Assembly: GCA_001689495.1 (NCBI GenBank)
Contig: LUJS01000042.1
Coordinates: 132,303-196,302, forward strand
Length of the DNA: 64,000 nt
Direction: 5' to 3'
DNA from: Bacteroidales bacterium M8
GTDB taxonomy: Bacteria > Bacteroidota > Bacteroidia > Bacteroidales > Muribaculaceae
Below, piece after piece: positions 1 to 8,800 of the stretch (position 1 is its first letter; each line of letters starts with the position of its first letter). The translations under genes were made by a program, and so were the position numbers. The notes beneath the pieces were generated by a model. It searched no databases, was not told where the DNA came from, and saw nothing but the letters and a program-made list of their open reading frames with translations.

Positions 1-407
1 CGCTGCCGTGGGGATTCATGTTCGTGCGCTCGCGCGAGTGGCACGAGCTCTATTACGGTCAGGCATGTCATCCGACACAGATATACGAGGCCCTTTGCTA
101 TTTCGCGCTGTTCGGGCTGCTGATGTGGATGTACTGGAAGAAGAATGCCCAAGAGCGTCCGGGCCTGATATTCGGCGTATTCTTCATCGGCATCTTCCTG
201 CCCCGATTCCTGATAGAGTTCATCAAGAACCCTCAGGTCGAGTTCGAGCAGACCATGACCCTCAACATGGGCCAGTGGCTCAGCATACCGTTCATCGTCA
301 TCGGCATCGCCCTCGTGTGCTATGCCATGTCGCGTCCGAGACAGCATTTGACGTTTCCCGACCGATTTGCCGACGAACCTGTGCCGAATAAGCCGAAAAA
401 TCACTAA
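1..407 (+). CDS. lgt: Prolipoprotein diacylglyceryl transferase, C-terminal part
   Basis: The gene enters from the left edge; the first whole codon is at base 3 and only the last ~135 residues are present. Lgt transfers diacylglycerol from phosphatidylglycerol to the lipobox cysteine of prolipoproteins in the inner membrane. The motif HPTQIYEA (bases ~69-92) matches the conserved HPxQLYE segment of Lgt. It is followed by hydrophobic stretches (YFALFGLLMWMYW, then GVFFIGIFLPRFLIEF with the conserved RFLIEF, then IPFIVIGIALVCYAM) that fit the last membrane helices. The polar tail ends PNKPKNH. The stop codon TAA also forms the first three bases of the -7 box I assign to pheS. Confidence 0.93.
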   Translation, partial: LPWGFMFVRSREWHELYYGQACHPTQIYEALCYFALFGLLMWMYWKKNAQERPGLIFGVFFIGIFLPRFLIEFIKNPQVEFEQTMTLNMGQWLSIPFIVIGIALVCYAMSRPRQHLTFPDRFADEPVPNKPKNH

Positions 408-412
408 CTTTG
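405..412 (+). promoter_or_regulatory. -7 box of the pheS promoter
   Basis: TAACTTTG matches the Bacteroidetes -7 consensus TAnnTTTG. It begins on the lgt stop codon and lies 25 bases before the pheS ATG, giving a predicted leader of roughly 19 bases. I see no well-placed TTTG -33 box. Confidence 0.6.
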
Positions 413-437
413 CACCTCAGAAAGCAAAAACACGACA

Positions 438-1457
438 ATGATTGACAAGATAAATCAGCTCAAAGCCGAAATAGAGGCCCTCGAGGCCGCAAACGTGCAG
501 GAGGTCGAAGCCCTGCGCATAAAATATCTGAGCAAGAAGGGTGCGGTGAGCGCCCTGATGCAGGATTTCCGCAACGTGCCCGCCGAGCAGAAACGCGAGC
601 TCGGACAGGCCCTCAACCAGCTCAAGGAGGCTGCGACGGCCAAGCTCGCCGCCCTGCGCGAGGCCCTCGAGAACACCGACTCAGTCGACGCCGATCTCGA
701 CCTGACACGCACCGCCGCCCCCATGCCTCTGGGCACGCGCCATCCCCTGTCGCTGGTGCGCGAGGAGATCGTGGCCATATTCTCGCGCCTCGGATTCACC
801 ATAGCCGAGGGGCCCGAGATCGAGGATGACTGGCACGTGTTCTCGGCCCTCAACTTTGCCGAAGACCATCCCGCGCGCGACATGCAGGACACGTTCTTCA
901 TCCAGCGCAACCCCGACGTGCTGCTGCGCACGCACACATCGTCCGTTCAGGCCCGCGTCATGGAGAAGACCCAGCCCCCCATCCGCGTGCTCTGCCCCGG
1001 CCGCGTGTATCGCAACGAGGCCATCTCGGCCCGCGCGCACTGCTTCTTCCATCAGGTCGAGGGTCTGTATGTCGACGAGAATGTCTCGTTTGCCGACCTG
1101 CGCCAGACGCTGCTCTACTTTGCCCGCGAGATGTTCGGCCCCGAGACCAAGATACGCCTGCGCCCCAGCTACTTCCCCTTCACCGAGCCCTCGGCCGAGA
1201 TGGACATCTCGTGCAACCTCTGCGGCGGCAAGGGCTGCAGCTTCTGCAAGCACACGGGCTGGGTCGAGATTCTCGGCTGCGGCATGGTCGACCCCAACGT
1301 GCTCGACGCCTGTGGCATCGACTCTAAGAAATACTCAGGCTTTGCCCTCGGCATGGGTGTCGAGCGCATCACCAACCTGAAGTATCAGGTCAAGGACCTG
1401 CGCATGTTCTCAGAGAACGACGTGCGTTTCCTGCGCCAGTTCACGGCCGCGCACTGA
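438..1457 (+). CDS. pheS: Phenylalanine--tRNA ligase alpha subunit
   Basis: Cytoplasmic class II aminoacyl-tRNA synthetase subunit that charges tRNA-Phe together with PheT. The 339 residues are the usual length for bacterial PheS. An N-terminal coiled coil (about residues 1-85, rich in A/E/K/L) precedes the catalytic core. Seen in order: motif 1 region GPEIEDDWHVFSALN (125-139), motif 2 region RVYRNEAISARAHCFFHQ (189-206) and motif 3 GFALGMGVERI near residue 300. A cysteine cluster CNLCGGKGCSFC lies just before motif 3. pheT is not adjacent: the next gene is nth. The ATG at 438 fits the promoter at 405-412, and a terminator follows at 1494. Confidence 0.97.
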   Translation: MIDKINQLKAEIEALEAANVQEVEALRIKYLSKKGAVSALMQDFRNVPAEQKRELGQALNQLKEAATAKLAALREALENTDSVDADLDLTRTAAPMPLGTRHPLSLVREEIVAIFSRLGFTIAEGPEIEDDWHVFSALNFAEDHPARDMQDTFFIQRNPDVLLRTHTSSVQARVMEKTQPPIRVLCPGRVYRNEAISARAHCFFHQVEGLYVDENVSFADLRQTLLYFAREMFGPETKIRLRPSYFPFTEPSAEMDISCNLCGGKGCSFCKHTGWVEILGCGMVDPNVLDACGIDSKKYSGFALGMGVERITNLKYQVKDLRMFSENDVRFLRQFTAAH

Positions 1458-1493
1458 TACGGACCGCAATCAACGACAGACTTCAATCATACG

Positions 1494-1524
1494 GGGGCGC
1501 GACGGCTTGTCACGCCCCTTTTTT
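1494..1524 (+). terminator. Rho-independent terminator after pheS
   Basis: GGGGCG (1494-1499) pairs with CGCCCC (1513-1518), with an inner GAC/GTC helix, followed directly by six T residues (1519-1524). It lies 37 bases after the pheS stop. Confidence 0.85.
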
Positions 1525-1553
1525 CATAACCCCGACATACACATCTCTCTTGC

Positions 1554-2213
1554 ATGACCGTCAAAGAACGATATGCCCGCGTGCTCGAATGGTTTGAGGG
1601 CGCCATGCCCGTGGCCGAGACCGAGCTGCAATACGATACCCCCTTTCATCTCCTCGTGGCCGTGATACTCTCGGCCCAGTGCACCGACAAGCGCGTCAAC
1701 ATGGTGACGCCGCCCCTGTTCGAGGCATATCCGACCCCCGAGTCGATGGCCGCCGCCACGCCCGACGACCTCTTCCCCTATATCCGCTCGGTGTCATATC
1801 CCAACAACAAGGCCAAGTCGCTGGCCGGAATGGCCCGCAGGCTGGTCGAGGAGTTTGGCGGCGAGGTGCCCGCCGATATGGACTCGCTGCTCACCCTGCC
1901 CGGCGTGGGGCGCAAGACGGCCAACGTCATCCTCGCCGTGGTCTATGACCGCGCCGCCATGGCGGTGGACACCCACGTGTTCCGCGTCAGCGAGCGCATC
2001 GGCCTCACCACCAACTCGCGCACCCCCCTCGCCACCGAGCGTGCCCTGATGCGCCACATACCCGCCGACATCGTGCCCAAGGCCCACCACTGGCTCATAC
2101 TCCACGGCCGCTATGTCTGCAAGGCCCGCCGCCCCGACTGCCTCAACTGCGGCCTCACCCCGTGGTGCCGCCACTATCAGCGCGCCTCCAAATCCGCCTC
2201 GGCAGACAAGTGA
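1554..2213 (+). CDS. nth: Endonuclease III
   Basis: Base-excision repair DNA glycosylase/AP lyase that removes oxidised pyrimidines. The 219 residues are normal for Nth. The helix-hairpin-helix LPGVGRKTANVIL contains the catalytic lysine (K121). VDTHVFRVSERIG carries the catalytic aspartate (D139). The C-terminal [4Fe-4S] loop has four cysteines in C-x6-C-x2-C-x5-C spacing (C189, C196, C199, C205), as in E. coli Nth. It sits 30 bases downstream of the pheS terminator. I see no clear promoter of its own. Confidence 0.96.
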   Translation: MTVKERYARVLEWFEGAMPVAETELQYDTPFHLLVAVILSAQCTDKRVNMVTPPLFEAYPTPESMAAATPDDLFPYIRSVSYPNNKAKSLAGMARRLVEEFGGEVPADMDSLLTLPGVGRKTANVILAVVYDRAAMAVDTHVFRVSERIGLTTNSRTPLATERALMRHIPADIVPKAHHWLILHGRYVCKARRPDCLNCGLTPWCRHYQRASKSASADK

Positions 2214-2288
2214 GCCCCCTCGGCCCGAGGGTCGTTGGCATTTGCGGCCTATATATAGGTGTGAATTTTTTTGAGTTTTGGCGGTTTG

Positions 2289-2311
2289 TTGGCGGTTTTT
2301 CGCTAACTTTG
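2289..2311 (+). promoter_or_regulatory. topA promoter (TTGGCGG-N8-TAACTTTG)
   Basis: A perfect -7 box TAACTTTG lies at 2304-2311, preceded by a T-tract and by TTGGCGG at 2289-2295. The same arrangement recurs before parE and dxr. The predicted start site is near 2318, leaving a leader of ~60 bases before the topA ATG at 2378. Confidence 0.65.
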
Positions 2312-2377
2312 CCGACTGAATGGCAAATCGGGCCTTGACCGGGCCTTTTTGCAGCATATCCATACCCAACGCAGACT

Positions 2378-4702
2378 ATGAAGAATCTCGTTATAGTAGA
2401 GTCTCCGGCCAAGGCCAAGACCATCGAAAAATTCCTCGGCAAGGACTATAAGGTGATGTCGAGCTACGGCCATATCCGCGATCTCCGCAAGAAAGACATT
2501 TCAATCGAGACGGACGGCGATTTTGAGCCGGTTTACGAAATACCCGAAGACAAGAAGGCTCTGGTGGCCGAACTCAAGAAGGCGGCCAAGAGTGCCGACA
2601 TAGTGTGGCTCGCATCCGATGAGGACCGCGAGGGCGAGGCCATCGCTTGGCATCTCTACGAGGTGCTGGGCCTGACTCCCGACAAGACGCGCCGCATCGT
2701 GTTCCACGAGATTACGAAAAACGCCATACTCAACGCCATCGAGCATCCGCGCGACATCGACATCAATCTGGTCGACGCGCAGCAGGCCCGCCGCGTGCTC
2801 GACCGCCTCGTGGGCTTCGAGCTCTCGCCGGTGCTGTGGAAGAAGATACGTCCGGCACTGTCGGCGGGTCGCGTGCAGTCGGTGGCCGTGCGCCTGATCG
2901 TAGACCGCGAGAACGAGATAAACGAGTTCAAGTCCGAGCCATACTACCGCGTCACGGCACGTTTCGAGCTGCCGGGCGGTGTGCCCCTGCAGGCCGAGCT
3001 GTCGCGCCGCCTGCCCGATGAGGCCGCCGCGCGCGAGTTCCTCGAGGCCTGCAAGGGTGCCGACTTCATCGTCACCGACATCACCGTCAAGCCCGTGCGC
3101 AAGTCGCCGGCGCCCCCGTTCACGACCTCGACCCTCCAGCAGGAGGCAGGCCGCAAGCTGGGATACTCGGTGTCGCAGACCATGATGATAGCCCAGAAGC
3201 TCTATGAGGCCGGATACATCACATACATGCGTACCGACTCGCTCAACCTGTCGTCGCTGGCACTCGGCACCACCGCCGAGCTGATCAAGGCCGAGCTGGG
3301 CGAGCAGTATCTCAAGGTGCGCAAGTATCACACATCGTCCAAGGGCGCTCAGGAGGCACACGAGGCCATCCGCCCCACATACATAGACCGCGACACCATC
3401 GACGGCACCGATCGCGAGAAGAAACTGTATCGCCTGATACGCCTGCGCACCATGGCCTCGCAGATGGCCGACGCCGAGCTGGAGAAGACGACGGTCGAGA
3501 TCTCGGTGGGCGGACGCAAGGAGCACTTCACCGCCACGGGCGAGGTCGTCAAGTTCGATGGTTTCCTGCGACTCTATCTCGAGGGCAACGACGACGAGAA
3601 CGCCGACGAGACAGCCGAGGGCACGCTGCCCCGCATGACCGTGGGCGAGAGCCTCGGCTATGACGAGATCACGGCCACCGAGCGTTTCACGCAGGCTCCG
3701 CCGCGATATACCGAGGCATCGCTGGTCAAGAAGATGGAGGAGCTGGGCATAGGACGTCCGTCGACCTATGCGCCCACCATCTCGACCATACAGAACCGCG
3801 AATACATAGTCAAGGGCGAGAAGTCGGGCGAGAAGCGCGACTATGACGTGCTCACCCTCGACGCCAAGAACCACATAAAGAGCGAGACACGCTCGGAGAA
3901 CACCGGCTCGGACAAGGGCAAGCTGATACCCACCGACACGGGCGTGATCGTCAACGAGTTCCTGACCGAGCACTTCCCCGACATCCTCGACTATGACTTC
4001 ACCGCCGCGATGGAGGCCAAGTTTGACCGCATAGCCGAGGGTGACGCCAACTGGAAGGGCGAGATAAACCAGTTCTACACCATGTTCCACCCCGAGGTCG
4101 AGAAGGCCAACGACATGCGCACCGAGCGCAAGGTGGGCGAGCGCCTGCTGGGCAACGACCCCAAGACCGGCGAGCCCGTCTATGTCAAGATAGGCCGCTT
4201 CGGCCCCATAGCCCAGATCGGGTCGGCCGATGCCGAGGAGAAGCCCCGCTTTGCGTCGCTGCGCAAGGACCAGAGCGTCTTTGACATCACCCTCGAGGAG
4301 GCTCTCAAGCTCTTTGCCCTGCCGCGTCAGGTGGGCGAGTACGAGGGCAAGGTCGTCACCGCTGCCGTGGGCCGTTTCGGTCCCTACATACGCCACGACG
4401 GCAAGTTCGTGAGCATACCCAAGTCGATGTCGCCGTCGACCATCACCATCGAGGAGGCCATCGGACTGATAGACTCCAAGCGTCAGGCCGACTCGAACAA
4501 GGTGGTCAAGACATTTGACGAGGAGCCCGACCTGAGCATACTCAATGGCCGCTATGGCGTGTATATCGCATACAAGAAGCAGAACTACAAGATACCCAAG
4601 ACTGTCAGCGACCCCGCGGCCCTGACGCTCGACGAGGCCAAGGCCATAATCGAGGCTCAGGACAGCGCGCCCAAGAAACCCCGGCGCACCAAGAAGAGCT
4701 GA
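2378..4702 (+). CDS. topA: DNA topoisomerase I
   Basis: Type IA topoisomerase that relaxes negative supercoils. 774 residues. The Toprim domain starts at the N-terminus (NLVIVESPAKAKTIEKFLG, then SDEDREGEAIAWH with the acidic metal ligands). The active-site tyrosine is Y283 in YITYMRTDS. The core ends around residue 570. The C-terminus carries repeated basic modules of the type RFGPxxxxxGKFxSIPK instead of the four-cysteine zinc fingers of E. coli TopA, which is common in this phylum. The protein ends in a lysine/arginine-rich tail (PKKPRRTKKS). The RluA-family gene follows 30 bases later and may be co-transcribed. Confidence 0.97.
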   Translation: MKNLVIVESPAKAKTIEKFLGKDYKVMSSYGHIRDLRKKDISIETDGDFEPVYEIPEDKKALVAELKKAAKSADIVWLASDEDREGEAIAWHLYEVLGLTPDKTRRIVFHEITKNAILNAIEHPRDIDINLVDAQQARRVLDRLVGFELSPVLWKKIRPALSAGRVQSVAVRLIVDRENEINEFKSEPYYRVTARFELPGGVPLQAELSRRLPDEAAAREFLEACKGADFIVTDITVKPVRKSPAPPFTTSTLQQEAGRKLGYSVSQTMMIAQKLYEAGYITYMRTDSLNLSSLALGTTAELIKAELGEQYLKVRKYHTSSKGAQEAHEAIRPTYIDRDTIDGTDREKKLYRLIRLRTMASQMADAELEKTTVEISVGGRKEHFTATGEVVKFDGFLRLYLEGNDDENADETAEGTLPRMTVGESLGYDEITATERFTQAPPRYTEASLVKKMEELGIGRPSTYAPTISTIQNREYIVKGEKSGEKRDYDVLTLDAKNHIKSETRSENTGSDKGKLIPTDTGVIVNEFLTEHFPDILDYDFTAAMEAKFDRIAEGDANWKGEINQFYTMFHPEVEKANDMRTERKVGERLLGNDPKTGEPVYVKIGRFGPIAQIGSADAEEKPRFASLRKDQSVFDITLEEALKLFALPRQVGEYEGKVVTAAVGRFGPYIRHDGKFVSIPKSMSPSTITIEEAIGLIDSKRQADSNKVVKTFDEEPDLSILNGRYGVYIAYKKQNYKIPKTVSDPAALTLDEAKAIIEAQDSAPKKPRRTKKS

Positions 4703-4732
4703 CGACAGACCATCCCCCCCCCACATCCAGAC

Positions 4733-5701
4733 ATGCCACGCAAAACATATTCAACCAAGCCGGGAGCCGAGCGCAATCCGTTTCGCCCCGACGTCATAGA
4801 GACATATCCGGTCGAGACCGAGGGGAAGCTGCTTGAGTTTCTCTTTGCCTCGATGCCCCAGCGCAAGCGCACGCAGGTCAAGAATCTTCTGGCCCACAAT
4901 CAGGTAGCCGTCAACGGCACCCCAGTCAAACAGTTCGACACCCCAATCGCTCCCGGCGACGAGGTCAAGGTGAACCTGACACGCGAGTTCAGGGTGTTCT
5001 ATCACCGCCGTCTCAAACTGGTCTACGAGGACGACGACATCATCGTGGTCAACAAGGGCTACGGACTCCTCTCGATGGGCAACGACAAGGTCAAGGAGGG
5101 CACGGCATACAGCATACTCAAGGACTACCTGAAGTGGCACGACCCGCGCAACAAGATATTCATCGTTCACCGTCTGGACCGCGACACGTCGGGCCTGATG
5201 GTCTTTGCCAAGTCGATGGAGGCCAAGGAGCGCCTGCAGCACAACTGGAACAACATGGTGCTGTCGCGCAAGTATCTCGCCGTTGTCGAGGGTGCCCCCG
5301 AGCCCGCCGAGGGCGAGGTGCGCAGCTATCTGGCCGAGAACTCGCGCTATGAGGTCTATTCGACCGACAAGCCCGGCGAGGGCCAGTTGGCCGTGACGCG
5401 CTATCGCACGCTCAAGACCGCCAACGGATACTCGCTGATGGAGGTCGAGCTCGACACCGGGCGCAAGAACCAGATCCGCGTCCACATGAAGGACCTCGGG
5501 CATCCCATAGCCGGCGACCGTCGCTATGGCGCGGGCTCGTCGCCCATACACCGCATGGCGCTGCACGCCCAGACGCTGCGTTTCGTGCACCCCATGACCC
5601 GCAAGGACATGAACTTCACCACCCCCGTCCCGTCATCGTTCCAGAGGATGGTGGCCGGCCGCAGCCGCCGCCAAGAGGAGTTTGATGACTTTGAGGATTA
5701 G
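4733..5701 (+). CDS. RluA-family pseudouridine synthase
   Basis: Isomerises uridine to pseudouridine in rRNA or tRNA. 322 residues. An S4 RNA-binding domain occupies about residues 30-90. The catalytic signature HRLDRDTSGLMVFAKS follows, with the predicted catalytic aspartate at D149. The conserved GRKNQIRVHMKDLGHPIAGD segment lies nearer the C-terminus, and the tail is acidic. This layout matches the RluC/RluD group, but the exact target base cannot be read from sequence. The stop codon TAG is also the first three bases of a 9-base tandem repeat array. Confidence 0.92.
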   Translation: MPRKTYSTKPGAERNPFRPDVIETYPVETEGKLLEFLFASMPQRKRTQVKNLLAHNQVAVNGTPVKQFDTPIAPGDEVKVNLTREFRVFYHRRLKLVYEDDDIIVVNKGYGLLSMGNDKVKEGTAYSILKDYLKWHDPRNKIFIVHRLDRDTSGLMVFAKSMEAKERLQHNWNNMVLSRKYLAVVEGAPEPAEGEVRSYLAENSRYEVYSTDKPGEGQLAVTRYRTLKTANGYSLMEVELDTGRKNQIRVHMKDLGHPIAGDRRYGAGSSPIHRMALHAQTLRFVHPMTRKDMNFTTPVPSSFQRMVAGRSRRQEEFDDFED

Positions 5702-5788
5702 TTGGAATAGTTGAACTAGTTGATCTAGTTGGTCTAGTTGAACTAGAATAACTAGAATAACTAGAAAAACTAGAAAAACTAGAAAAAC
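5699..5788 (+). repeat. Ten-unit 9-base tandem repeat
   Basis: Ten consecutive 9-base units all begin with TAG. The first five are TAGTTGGAA, TAGTTGAAC, TAGTTGATC, TAGTTGGTC and TAGTTGAAC. They are followed by two copies of TAGAATAAC and three of TAGAAAAAC. The first unit overlaps the stop codon of the upstream pseudouridine synthase gene. The block is AT-rich inside a GC-rich neighbourhood. Confidence 0.95.
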
Positions 5789-5805
5789 TATCTCGCCTAT
5801 CATAA

Positions 5806-5847
5806 ACAAAAACTCGCCCCCCGGTCTCGTCTGAGGCCGGGGGGCGA
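5806..5847 (-). terminator. Terminator of the pectinesterase gene
   Basis: TCGCCCCCCGG (5814-5824) pairs perfectly with CCGGGGGGCGA (5837-5847). Read on the minus strand, the stem is followed by GTTTTTGTTT. It lies 24 bases downstream of the pectinesterase stop. Confidence 0.85.
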
Positions 5848-5870
5848 TTGCTATGTACGGTCGGGTGGGG

Positions 5871-8800
5871 TTACTTCACCACGACTTTGGTGGTCTGTGT
5901 CGTGCCGTCGGCATAGGTCACTACCTTGACGAGGATGCCCTTGGTGGCGGGAGCCACGCGGATGCCCTGCAGGTTGTACCATATGGTGTCGACAACCTCG
6001 CTGTCGGCGGTCACCGAAGAGATGGCCGATTCGTTGGAGGCGATGACAGCCTCGCCGAGGCCGCCCATCTCGTTGGCGGCGCGAACTGCATAGACGATAG
6101 CCTCTGCATCGTTGGCGTCCTGAGCTGCAACGGCTGCGGCCGATGTCAGGTCAAAGCTGTTCTCGATGGTGAAGCCGATGATCTTGCCGTTGGCGGTCAC
6201 TGCCCACAGCGATGCGTGTGCCGAGTTGTCCCAGACGATCACGCTGCCGTCGGTCTTGACGTTCTGAGGCTCGGGAGCCTGCTCTGAGTGCTGTGTGGGA
6301 TCCCAGTCGTCACTGTCGCCCATCACGGCTGCCAGAGTGTGTGCCTCGGCCTCCTCGCGGGTCAGCACGGGGTTGTTGGCGTGCTTGTCGCCATCGTTGC
6401 CGAACTCCTTCTTGCGGTCCTTGAGGTCGATCACGGTACCCTCGGCTGTCGTCGAGTTGTACTCGGCAAAGCGTGCGGGCCAGCCGCCCGACATCTCGTT
6501 CCAGCCGATGGCCGAAGGCTTGACGGTCATCTTGGTGTTGATGTAGAGGGCGATGGGTGTGCCGCTGCCCCACGGACGACCGAGGGTGTACTTGCCGTCG
6601 ATGCCCGAGGTCTCGCCTACGATCTCGCAGTCGTTGAAGATGTAGCCGAACTTGCGGGGCTGAGAGGGCACGGCCAGATAGCCGCCGGCCTCGCACATCT
6701 GCAGCTTGACGGCCTGATAGAAGACGTCGCCCTTGCCGCAGAGGAAGTCGGTGCGGCCACGCAGCAGGCCGCCCTCAAAGTAGAACTTGCCGTTCTGGTT
6801 GTTGGACACGTATGTATCCTGATAGCCCCAGAGACATGCGTCCTTGAAGATGGTCTTGTTCGAGTTGTCGTTCAGCGCGATGTCGCGGCCACGCTTGTCG
6901 CCCATGGCAGTCTTGATGGTGAGGTGCTGGAAGTAGCAGCCCGTGGCGTTCTTCTCGAGACGCATCACGTCGCCGTTGCCGATGCCCTCGAGAGGACACT
7001 GGGGACCATACTTGGTGTCGACCAGATTGGTGGGCAGGGTGTTGGTGATGACCACGCCGTCCATGCTCTCGCCGATGAACGAGATGTTGCCCTTTGTAAT
7101 ATAGGTGGTGGGGTCGGGATATGCCTTGCCGTCGGTGCCGGTCTTGGTCTTCTCGGTCGAGGCGGGGAGCTTGTACGTGCCGTTGTGGATGAAGATGCGG
7201 AAGCGCTTCGTTGCATCCTCGCGGGCGTTGGCGGCGGCGATGGCCTCGACGAGTTCGTCGACATTGGTCACAACGCGGTCATAGAGAGCCTTGCTCACCT
7301 CGGGCTTGGTGCGGGTCGAGAAGGCGATGCGGATCTCCTTGTCGGTGGCGTTGTCGCAGAGGTCCATCACTGAGCCGGCGGGCAGGGTGAAGACATAGTC
7401 GGTGCCATAAGCGAGGTTCTTGTAGTTGAACAGCACGGTCTTGCCCGATACGGTCGGGGTGAGCTGCTGGTCGCCCAGAGTGGCCTTGGCGCCCTCGGCA
7501 ACCTTGACCTTCTCGTCGAAGTTGAGCACGATGCGGCCTGCGATCGAGGCGTTGTCAGTGCCCTCGGCGGGAACGTGGCTTGTCAGCACGGGTGCGGTGC
7601 CGTCGTTGATCAGCTTGGGCGTGCCGGTGATGTATGTCGGGCCCATTGCGATGCCGTCGTTGTTGCTCTCGGTGCCGTCGATGGCGGACGACTTGTCGGC
7701 AATCCAGCGGATGGAGAGGTTCTCCTTATTGTTGAACTGCTCGGGCAGGGCATACTCGTATGTCTTCCACATCTTGCGGCCCTCGATGTTCACGGTGCCG
7801 AGCTTGGTCCAGTTCTCGCCGTCGGCCGAAGCCTCTACGTTATATACGGTATAGGCGTTATAGTTGTATGCCATCTCGCCCTGTACCTTGATGTCGGTGA
7901 AGGCTGCGGCGTTGACGGTGGTCTGCCAGTACCATTTGCCCAGACCGTCGGTCTTCCAGTTCACGCCACCGGGACGGCCCTCATAGCCGCCGTTCTCCTC
8001 GCTCTTGTCGAGCCAGCCGGTCAGGTTGCCCTCGGTGTCGCGGAGCACCAGCGATACGGCGTCATTGTCTGCTGCATGGAAGTCGGCTGCACGGCCGTTG
8101 TTGCCGGGCTGATAGAAGTCCCAGCCGACGATGTAGTCGGATGCCGAGAACGTGCCGATGTATTCCTTGTCGCCGTCCATGTCGAACGTGATCTCGCTCG
8201 ATGTCTGGCCGTCAGACCAGTTGGTGAAGCTGACGATGGGGTTGGAGATGGCTCTGACGGTCACCTTGGTGCCCTGTTCGTACATCATCTTGCCGTCTAT
8301 CATCACGGGTGCGGGCGAAGGCTGCACCTGATAGCCGTTGGCGCCGCCCTCGACACCGAGTTTCAGCTCGTAGGTGTTGATGGCGTTGAGGTTGGCGGTG
8401 AAGTCTACGTTGGCGGCCATTGTGTGGCTGAACTCGGCGGTCTCCGATACCACCTTGCCCTCGGCGTCGGTCCAGTTGACGAACTCGAAGCCGAAGTTGC
8501 GTGCGGCCTTGAGGTTGACTACGGTCTCGGCCTCATACTCGGCGAGGTTGGGATAGATGGAGATGGTGGCAGCCTCCTCGGGATTGGCCTTGGCGGTGAG
8601 GGTGTACATCGTAACCTCCTGTGCGGTGCCGTTGAGTACACCTTCAATCATGATATTGGCAAAACCGGCCTCCTTATTGTTTCCTACACCGAGAGTGGCA
8701 GCAAGTGTGAATGTGCCATCGGTGGTTAGCTGCTGCTGCTGTGCGGCAGTTAGAGTGATTTCAAACTTGGGTGTCCAGTTATTGTTATTTTTGTACTTGT

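Noticed and set aside
2501..4726. 741-codon open frame antisense to topA
   Set aside because: GC-rich coding DNA commonly opens long antisense frames. Its translation has no recognisable domain, while topA on the other strand is fully supported. The same reasoning removes 18948-20858 (-), 23063-24811 (+), 25188-27473 (+) and similar frames.
5699..5788. CRISPR array
   Set aside because: Units are 9 bases without spacers, and there are no cas genes in the window.
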